From Acestrorhynchus altus (lineage: Eukaryota; Chordata; Actinopteri; Characiformes; Acestrorhynchidae), in the NCBI GenBank assembly GCA_034509495.1, contig CM067508.1:32719071-32783070 (forward strand): 64,000 bases of DNA, in the 5' to 3' direction. Below the pieces are notes generated by a model that ran no database searches, was not told the origin of the DNA, and worked only from the letters and a program-made list of their open reading frames with translations. This document shows positions 56,590 to 64,000 of this stretch, piece by piece. A program made the position numbers and the translations under genes. Numbering within the stretch: the stretch's first letter is position 1; the number at the start of each line of letters is the position of its first letter.

Positions 56590-57060
56590 GGCAGTTTTCT
56601 AGGTTTCATTGCTAAAATTAACTCATTTCCAACTGAATAAAATCCCAGTTTAAATACCAAAGGAGCTTCCAGTGCATGTTTACTGCTCTGTCCACGTGAA
56701 CATGATCAACCTGCATACAGACTCTGACTGATCAGAGAGAGGGGGCGGGGCTGATGATCAACCTGCATACAGACTCTGACTGATCAGAGAGAGGGGGCGG
56801 GGCTGATGACATCACTGACCCAGAAACTGGGTTATAAGTGAAAACAAGAAGGGAGGGGATGTTTGTCATGGAAAGGGATAACAAGAATAAAATATTAATA
56901 AAATAATAAACACTCTTAAATCTTTACTGTAAATGAAGACAAATTTATGTTGTCAATGATCTCCTGAAAACAACTATCTGGGATGTGTGACTGTCACCTA
57001 TAAAAACCCATTTTTAGTGAATTAAAGTATATTGGCCTAAGCTTCCACAGGCTTATAATA
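56590..57060 (+). repeat. Dispersed repeat family, copy G
   Basis: Landmarks include ACTCATTTCCAACTGAATAA, AATCCCAGTTTAAATACCAA, GTTTACTGCTCTGTCCACGT, GGGGGCGGGGCTGATGACAT, GAAGGGAGGGGATG, ACTGTCACCTATAAA and ATTGGCCTAAGC. A 52-base stretch is tandemly doubled (see its own entry), giving two GC boxes. The middle AATAATAAAGGATATTCAGG block is largely deleted. Confidence 0.78.
56704..56807 (+). repeat. Perfect 52-bp tandem duplication inside copy G
   Basis: Bases 56704-56755 and 56756-56807 are identical. The unit runs from GATCAACCTGCATACAGACT through GAGGGGGCGGGGCTGAT. Copy H has only one unit, so the duplication is private to copy G and recent. Confidence 0.97.
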
Positions 57061-58539
57061 AACTACTTAAGTGCTACTACATATTTAAGTCTCTTAATCT
57101 GATAGACTGTCCATTTTATAAGCACGTCTCTACATGCAGGGGCAGGCAGCCAAGTGTGGTCAGAGGGTAAACGGCAGGCGATACAGCGTCCAACCGACTG
57201 TTCAGCAGAAAAGCATAGCATAACCTGTTCTGTAGTGAACAGAACTGCACAAGCAGTGACTTTTAAATGTGTTGGATGTAAAATGATCCATCCTTGTTTT
57301 ATGAAATTATTTATTTTACGAACCAGAAAATATGTTGATTATAGATTAGCTAACGCTAACTCTAACGTATATCTGACAGACAAAAATGATGCAGCACTGA
57401 TTTGTACAGTTAGGCATTTTCTTTCACCTCTCAACCCTGTATGTTATATTTTGTAGTGTTTATAATACTAATCTAAATTGTCATTGAAGCTGACTGGAGT
57501 CCTAAAGTGGTCTGTTTGCTCCAGATAGGGCCGAGCCCTGCAGTAATTTATGCAGAGTGACCTTGTTTAAATTCTCCCATTCAATGCCCTTCAGCTTGTC
57601 CGATAAAAAAAAGGCAAATTAACTCAAACATGGGTGTGTTTTCCCATTACTTGTTTGTGCACTAGAGAAGCAGTGTGTACCACTTACATTCAGAAGGGTC
57701 CTCTACAGCTGAGTTTAATTTACACTGCATCTCTCTTGTAAATAACAGCACCGTTCAGGCTCTTATGAGAGCTGCACTGAAAGCTCAAAACCTGGTATAA
57801 ACCCCACTCAAAGACAAAAAGCAACGTCCCTGCATTGCAGCACCATTAAGAATTGATCTAAAATCAGGTACAGAAATGCAGAGGCTCTGTGTTTATGCTG
57901 CTTATGTGACTGTTTGATTACTTTGATGAGATTGACCTCAAATAATTATTAATGAATAGTGATGGACACTGTACAGCCTTTTATTGAGATGCAGTTGCTG
58001 AGCGGTTTGCATTAATCCATATGGGACTTCCTGCTTGATCTCATGCTGAAGTGAAGACAGGCCTTGCTTGTATGAGGTAGAATTTGCTGAAAGTGAATGA
58101 CCTGAATGAGCGTGCAAAGCTCTATCAGTCCAGTTACAACATTTTCTATTATTAGAACTATAGTGTCAGTGTATTGTCTGATATGAAATAGATAAAATGC
58201 TTTATTGTGATTATATTGTTCAGTGCGCTGGACCTTGCAATAATAATAAGAACCTATTGCTATTAGTTGACATTATTAAAGGACAATCTGTATTCTTTTG
58301 ACATATGATATCTTCAATAATTCTGATAATCCACAATAATTCTGTTCTGGAAAAGAACTATGAAAAACTAAACTTGTTATTTGTTAAATATGTCATTGCA
58401 ACTGAAAATAAGTTGATGTATTATGATGATTTCATTGGATCCATTTTGTAATGTTACAATTATTATAATATTATAAATGAACAATGGTGGTTTCATCATT
58501 GTGTGAAGAACTATAAGTGAGTACTCCAGCTCTGATTAC
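57061..58539. other. Unique DNA, no gene seen
   Basis: A 100-codon plus frame (57154-57456) has no domain, signal peptide or family resemblance, and I reject it as a gene. The rest is AT-rich and unique. Confidence 0.45.
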
Positions 58540-59030
58540 ACTTATTTCCAATAGAATTAAATCCCAGTTTAAATGCCAAAGGAGCTCCCAGTGCATGTTT
58601 ACTGCTCTGTCCACATGTACATGCTCAACCTTCATACAGACTCTGACTGATCAGAGAGAGGGGGCGGGGCTAATGACATAATTGACCCAGGTGTTTAGTT
58701 ATAGAGGAAAAAGGCTGTTCAAATTTCATATATCATTAACAAATTTAATAAATTTGGACCACTGTTAAGAGTCTTGAATAATTTGTTATTATAGTTATTG
58801 TATTCATTACAAATAATTTATCAATATTATATTTTCAGGTCAAAAACACTCTGGATGATCAATATCAAACAGGATTTCTGAGATATAAGACATCTTTTAG
58901 TCTTCATAAGCTAATAGAACCCACCAAAAATGTTGGCGCAAGTAAATCCTTGATGATAACATGATCAAAGTCATACACATATCTAAGTTTTAACAATATC
59001 TGGTATGTGTCTCCTATAAATCTCCAGTCC
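58540..59030 (+). repeat. Dispersed repeat family, copy H
   Basis: Best 5' module of the family: ACTTATTTCCAATAGAATTA, AATCCCAGTTTAAATGCCAA, GTGCATGTTTACTGCTCTGT, CATACAGACTCTGACTGATC and GGGGGCGGGGCTAATGACAT. It continues through TTTGGACCACTGTTAAGAG and ATGATCAATATCAAACAGGA to TGTGTCTCCTATAAAT. Confidence 0.78.
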
Positions 59031-59174
59031 TGAAGGATCTGAGCTCTTGAGATGGCAGCAGTATGACTAACATTTGTATGTAAAAACAGATTTACAACAG
59101 TGCCATGAGCTCTGATATATGTGGGAAAACGCATTCTTGTTCAAGCTGAACTCATATGGATGCATGTGTGAATA

Positions 59175-59177
<3 letters not shown>

Positions 59178-59248
<71 letters not shown>
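59178..59248 (+). repeat. Long (CA)n microsatellite
   Basis: Thirty-five uninterrupted CA units. Confidence 0.98.
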
Positions 59249-59252
<4 letters not shown>

Positions 59253-60029
59253 AACAGTACTGCCAAATAAATCAGACAAAACAATACCGCAGCCCAGGGG
59301 AGCCCCATGGACCATCCTGCAAGGTCGCTGACTGCTAGGAGGGGGTCTGAGGGTCTGCCTGCAGCTGAATGAAGACTTCTTTAAAAACCCAAATGCACCA
59401 ATCCCAGAGGGGGCAATGCCTATAGCATAACAGCCCACTGTGAAGAGAAAAAACAATCAGCGGCCTTTTGATATCCCTAGCCACATGTGAAGGTCTCCGC
59501 AAATGTGTTTGTTTCAGAGGGAATTAGATTTCCCAGCAGAGAGATTTCAGCACAGCATTATGTAGTATTTTAAAATAACAGCTTCAAAATCATGTTGATG
59601 CTCCACTGACCTTTACAGGGAGAGTAGCATCTCTATTGTTGCTTCTCCAGGTTCAGCACACTACTAACTATATTATCTGACTGCAAAACACTGCACGTAT
59701 TGGCATAAAATCCTATAATATTACTCTGCCGCCCACAGCCATTCTTCACTTCACAGATGCTGTTGTCTTCGCTCGTAAAATGCATGTGAGAAGGGCAGAG
59801 TGGTCATCCAGGTCCAGAAAGTCACAATCGCATCCAAGATTTTGTTCAGAGCTCGGCTCTAAAAGGGAAAAGAGAAAAATCCACGTTTGAGAGATTTTAT
59901 TAAAACTGTAATTGTGATAATAACAGTAACAGAGGAGACAACAGAGACCAGATTTCAGTAACATTATCTTTGTAATTGTAATAATTACCTTTGTGTTTTT
60001 TAGTACAATATTAAAAATAAAAATAAATT
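59249..60029. other. Unique DNA, complex at 59280-59480
   Basis: GC-richer unrepetitive part at 59280-59480, AT-rich beyond. A 129-codon minus frame here is mostly CA-repeat translation and is rejected. Confidence 0.45.
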
Positions 60030-60800
60030 GGGGTCAATTATTATTCGACCCCATTATTATTTTTAATTGTTTTTATAAGACCTGATCAGGCCGGCACAGG
60101 TGTCTGGAGTAATCTTGGACCACTCTTCCATGCAGATCTTTATTCGTTATTTGTTCAGAATATGTTATATATTGAAACCAATGTCTCCACCACCATGAGA
60201 TCTTCCCAGAGGTCCCTCCTTGTTGTCCTTGGGTCAGCCTTGACCTTTTGGACAAGACAAGCCTCGGCACAGGAGGAAACTTTGATAGGCTGTCCAGGCC
60301 GAAGCAGATTAACAGTAGTTCCATAAGCCTTCCATCTGTGGAGAGAGATTGGCCCAAAGGTTTTAGTTAATTAGTTAGTTACACTTATATAGTCAACATT
60401 TTAGAAGAGCCAGTTCACCTGATCTATGGTTTTTGGAATGTGGGAGGAAACCGGAGCTCCTGGAGGAAACCCATGCAGACATGGTGAGAACAGGGAAACT
60501 TCATTTGGGCCTCAAACCCAGTTCTGGGTGGCAATTGGGTGAACCACCAAGCCAATGTGCCGCCGATTTTATAACCCTTTCAACATTGTGAAGGTCTTAG
60601 AGTCTTTCCCGTGTTGACCGTGTATGAGTGCTGTTCACTTCTTTGAGGAGGGGGTTTTACAGTCAGGAAAGGTGGGATAAAAACAGACAATTAATTCAAG
60701 CATGTTCTTAATGCTTCAATCACTTCTTAAATCTTGAGGGAACCAAACAGATCTCTGGTGGTTTGAGGGGTTGAATAATATTTGATCATCTGGTAAAGTT
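60030..60800 (-). mobile_element. Degenerate DNA-transposon-derived sequence
   Basis: GGGGTCAATTATTATTCGAC at the left and GAGGGGTTGAATAATATTTG near 60760 at the right look like related, eroded inverted termini. Inside, the minus strand carries GTGGTCCAAGATTACTCCAG and the phrase CCAAAAGGTCAAGGCTGACC in a 94-codon broken frame (60073-60357). The layout suggests a Tc1-type or similar DNA transposon, but I cannot name the family. A SINE-like piece interrupts it at 60430-60565. Confidence 0.4.
60430..60565. mobile_element. Fragment of the GGGAGGAAACCGGAG fish repeat
   Basis: TGTGGGAGGAAACCGGAGCT, CTGGAGGAAACCCATGCAGA and ATGGTGAGAACA match the repeat at 27619-27906 and the arms at 15259-15467. 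Only about 130 bases are kept. Confidence 0.7.
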
Positions 60801-61169
60801 TGAAAATATTTTATGAGAATGAAACAGAGAATAAAATTCCTTTTTGCTGCAGTGCATTTCCCATGTCCAGAGCCATCTACAGCCCAAATTTCAAAATACT
60901 AAGTTAACTCTCAGGGGGTTGAAAACTATTTGGAGACATTGTGTATTTATGTCTCACTATAGTTAAAATGAAGATCAAATGTCCATATGTTTAAATATGT
61001 GGAAGCCAAAGGTGTGTATGGGGTGAAGTCTGATCTCACTGGTAAAAACACTACTAGATTTGTATTCTTTTCTTATATAAATGAATAGAGAGGACATTTA
61101 ACGCTGGAACATGTTGTTAGAAGTGAATTACTTTAAGGTAAATGTGCTCATACACCCACACACAGTGAA
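60801..61169. other. Unique DNA
   Basis: No gene or repeat recognised. Confidence 0.5.
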
Positions 61170-61195
61170 ACACACACACACACACACACACACAC
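61170..61195 (+). repeat. (CA)n microsatellite
   Basis: Thirteen CA units abutting the SINE 3' side. Confidence 0.97.
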
Positions 61196-61366
61196 TAGGG
61201 GAAATGTAAATGTGCCCAGAGCAGTGGGCAGCCCTATCCCCAGAGCACAGTTAGGGAATTAAGTGTCTTGCTCAATAGCACTTCAGCCATGCTCTGGTAG
61301 AGATTCGAACCAACAATCTACCCGTCACAGGACTGGTTCCCTAACCACCAGGTCATGGTTGCCCCC
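61196..61366 (-). mobile_element. tRNA-derived SINE
   Basis: On the minus strand it begins GGGGCAACCATGACCTGGTG, with an A-box-like TGACCTGGTGG near its start and a B-box GGTTCGAATC about 45 bases further on. Together these are the internal RNA polymerase III promoter of a tRNA-derived SINE. The body continues with CTTAATTCCCTAACTGTGCT and ends at CTGCCCACTGCTCTGGGCAC. The promoter boxes are degraded and the acceptor stem does not fold, so it is not a working tRNA gene. Confidence 0.8.
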
Positions 61367-62400
61367 TTTATGATAACATTTCAGGGCATTTTTATGCAAA
61401 AACAGTAAATTTATTTATATATTTTTATTTTTAATGAAATCTCTGACAGCACTAGTTTATAGTAGGCTAGATAGTAGTTTATTAATATTGCATTCAGTGT
61501 TGTATATTTACTTGTACATATGCTTTTTAAAATGTATCTTCAAAAATTGAACATTTTGATCCTATATCATAAACATTAGTCATATTACCCACCAGAGGTT
61601 TGCTTCTGTGATGATTACACATGAAATATTGAGTATAATTTAATGGAAGGCCTTAAATTAGATTGATGCTTGCTTGCTATTCAGGCCAAAAACTGCAATA
61701 CAAAACAATGTGGCAGCAGTGTAATTGTAATGTACATCAGGGAACACGACACCCAAAACTATTAGAACTATTCTCTGGCGTATAATATGAGGTTTATCAC
61801 AAGCAATGGTTGCATGTCAGGCTTTGTCTAAACAGTATGCAAAGTATGTGCACTTATGCTTTTGTCCTGGCACAGCTGGATCCAATGTAAATGACTCAAA
61901 GCCATATTATTGGACTGAATGCTTGGGCCCCAGGAGATCTAGAATACAGTTTACATGTCATATCATTGACAGCCCAATGGAAAGAGGACTTTCTTATGAT
62001 GTGCCCTCATTTATATTCACAAGCGTAGCATGGAGAGTAATTCCCAAGTAGGGAGCCTTTAAAGAGGCTTAGCATATAATAACCAAAAAATAATCCTCTG
62101 TACTCAAGTTTCATTACGCCCAGGAGAGCTAGAGAGGATCGCTGTGAATGTACAAGCTCTTGGGGGCGATGAGTGGAAGTGTGTGGTTACACAAAATGCA
62201 AGGATCACACATTTCATGGTTAAATCGGGACACAGGCACAATTTTTAAAAATATACCAACATTTCTTACATTTGCTGGTAAAACCCCTCTGATTATGATG
62301 ATCACACAGCTCTGAATAGAATACGTTTGACCTACTTATGGCAGAACTCTTCACAGGAGCACAGGAGCATTGACATCATTTCACTTACAAATGTTCAGTG
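61367..62400. other. Unique DNA
   Basis: Moderately complex, particularly 61790-62180. An 81-codon plus frame at 61806-62051 has no recognisable domain. Confidence 0.45.
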
Positions 62401-62404
62401 AAAG

Positions 62405-62686
62405 TTTGCATTTTTCCCTTCCTCTCCTCCTACATTTCATCAGATGCCTTTCGGATGGCTTAAAGGCATTCTAAAGGCCTCAGTGTACTTCACGTCGAGA
62501 CGAAGCTCATCAGGATTCGGCAAAGAAGATGATGTAATTGCGGAGAAAATGAACAACCACACATTGGATGTGGAGGCATCACTTGTTGTGTCGCACGCAT
62601 TTCAACTGGGCAAACTCCATGTGATGTATGTGAGCGTCAGTCTTTGTACAGAGTCTCATATTTTCCTCAAGTCCTCTCTGATATAA
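62405..62686 (+). other. Candidate exon or conserved block, unrecognised
   Basis: A long pyrimidine tract (TTTTTCCCTTCCTCTCCTCC and on) ends in CATCAG at 62443, a good splice-acceptor shape. The frame from 62444 stays open for 80 codons, MPFGWLKGILKASVYFTSRR onward, and stops at 62684-62686. GT dinucleotides near 62623 (TGTATGTGAGC) could serve as a donor. I recognise no protein family and no neighbouring exon was found. A CpG-bearing regulatory element is the main alternative. Confidence 0.2.
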
Positions 62687-64000
62687 TAAAGGTGATCCAG
62701 AGCTGATCCAGAGCTGACCTGGAGGAGTTTAATGGTGAGTGGATCCGGCTCGTATTTGGACTGAAGGAGCCTCAGAAAGAAAGGATAATTTGCTCTGATG
62801 TTTTGATGAGGTCTGCACCACTTACTAATTTCCACTGCTGGTCCAAAATTGAACTTCTTTGGTTTGAAATAAATTATTTAATTGAAAATTGTTTACTTTA
62901 ATTAAAAAAATAAGAAATGAAGAAAAGAATTATAAGAACAAAATTTTGATTGTAGGTGAAAAACAAGCGGAAATGGAAAGTTATGTCTCATCATCTGCTA
63001 TCTACTGACAGGCTACACAAATCCTTAGTGGGCCAGAAGTGGTCCACTGTCCTCCTGCTATCTGGAGATGGGCTGGATGTTTTATGGTCCCAGTTCAGAA
63101 AATATGATAAATCCTGCCCAGATCTGGATATTTGGACACAATGTAAAGAAAAATTGCCAGATTCATATTCTGATTAAAAGAATGGAGTTAAAAGAATGAT
63201 TTGTTGGTGACATTGCCAGGGTATATTTGATAAATGCAGTAATTAATTATTTATTAAAGAATTGGAGCAATAAGTTGATAAATTAATAAAACCAGATAAG
63301 GTCATATAATAGGTTTATATCCAGTATATTAGTTATGGTGCAGTTTATTCACAAAATGCACTTTTCAAAGAGAAAACCTTAATAAATAGAATAACAAGCA
63401 ATTGAACTGGGTTTATTCAATTCCAATAAATATGTTAAAGGAACAATAACATATTTGCTTTGAATTAAACTCTATATTTATTAGTGGTAATGACTGCATT
63501 TTAGCATGTCACCCACCCCTAATCAACCATGTTCTTTAAAAATTAAAGTAGGATGATTAACATTAAAATCACTTTTACCTGCCAATTCATTTATACTAAA
63601 TGCTGTTTTTAACTTGCATTAACCTGCACTTTATCAAAGGCATGCTGTGCTTAACTCAGCAAATTAGTCTTATATTGTTGAACGGAAAGCTTTTGCCCTA
63701 CTTGAAAAATGAAAAATGGGCAACTCATCTAAGTGCAAACTGACCATCAATCAGACCATAAATGTTCTAAGTAGCTATTCAGACATGATTTAATGCTGCA
63801 TTTATATTCATCAGACAGGGAAAGATAGAGATGGGCAAGCAGTAAATGGTGCTTTAGTATATCAAAAGGCAGAGTTATCAACAAAGCTGAAGTTCCCTAG
63901 ATCGCAGACAAAAAAAGGAAATCCCAAGTAATCTAGACCATCTCTCAAATGACCTCGCCCAGACAAAGCTCTGCTCTTTCTTCCATGTTCTTTGTAAAGA
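62687..64000. other. AT-rich unique DNA
   Basis: It starts with a direct duplication GATCCAGAGCTGATCCAGAG (62694-62713). A 73-codon plus frame (62956-63177) has no recognised motif. No further repeats are recognised to the end of the window. Confidence 0.5.

Noticed and set aside
57154..57456. 100-codon plus ORF
   Set aside because: No motif, signal peptide or splice context; chance frame in unique DNA.
59067..59456. 129-codon minus ORF rich in Cys-Val
   Set aside because: The middle is translation of the (CA)n array; not a cysteine-rich protein.
61196..61366. A functional tRNA gene
   Set aside because: A- and B-box phrases are present but no complete cloverleaf or acceptor stem; the body continues into a SINE.

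Overview
The window looks like non-coding DNA from a ray-finned fish. No protein-coding host gene can be supported on either strand. There are no bacterial-type operons, CRISPR arrays or rRNA genes. The evidence for a teleost is the mix of mobile elements: L2/CR1/Rex1-type LINEs with short-repeat 3' tails, an RTE-type LINE end, many Tc1/mariner fragments, hAT-like miniature elements with 8-bp target-site duplications, a tRNA-derived SINE, and many long (CA)n, (CT)n, (AT)n, (ATT)n and (AAAT)n microsatellites. The palindromic element at 25.97-26.46 kb and the LINE tail ending in AAATGTAAATG are, from memory, common in otophysan fishes (characins, catfishes, knifefishes). That placement is inference.

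Layout. 0-9 kb: unique AT-rich DNA with three copies (A-C) of an unclassified dispersed repeat, one hAT-like MITE, several microsatellites and a complex unrepetitive block at 7.1-8.0 kb that may be a conserved regulatory element. 9.5-16.3 kb: an hAT-like MITE with a perfect 8-bp target duplication, a stack of LINE pieces (10.2-12.0 kb), a 23-bp minisatellite (12.4-12.7 kb), an inverted pair of SINE-like sequences (15.2-15.5 kb) and the longest ORF in the window (153 codons, unrecognised). 17-25 kb: Tc1/mariner transposase remnants, one apparently split by an L2 LINE (21.2-23.1 kb), and two minus-strand copies of the dispersed repeat. 26-31 kb: half of a palindromic element abutting a minus-strand LINE with its FADD box, a second repeat behind it, and an RTE-LINE C-terminus with a (GAA)n tail. 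33-38 kb: two more LINE bodies, a Tc1 deletion derivative and dispersed-repeat copy F. 39-48 kb: complex DNA with candidate regulatory blocks and two more Tc1 remnants. 49-53 kb: long AT arrays, a minus-strand L2 fragment keeping YADD, and a LINE 3' end. 54-64 kb: dispersed-repeat copies G and H, a long CA array, degenerate DNA-transposon sequence, a tRNA-derived SINE and unique DNA.

How it works together: nothing here forms a pathway. Every recognisable coding stretch belongs to a dead mobile element broken by stops, frameshifts or deletions. Functional sequence, if present, would be distal enhancers in the unrepetitive blocks (about 2.1-2.5, 7.1-8.0, 28.4-28.8, 32.5-33.0, 37.7-38.0, 39.96-40.48, 42.0-42.9, 44.0-44.3, 48.0-48.3, 55.2-55.6 and 62.4-62.7 kb). 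That is a judgement from texture only; no alignment was possible. I found no convincing undescribed system. The best leads are the eight-copy dispersed repeat with GC-box and ATF-like motifs, the inverted SINE pair, the telomere-like minisatellite and the motif cluster at 40.0-40.1 kb.
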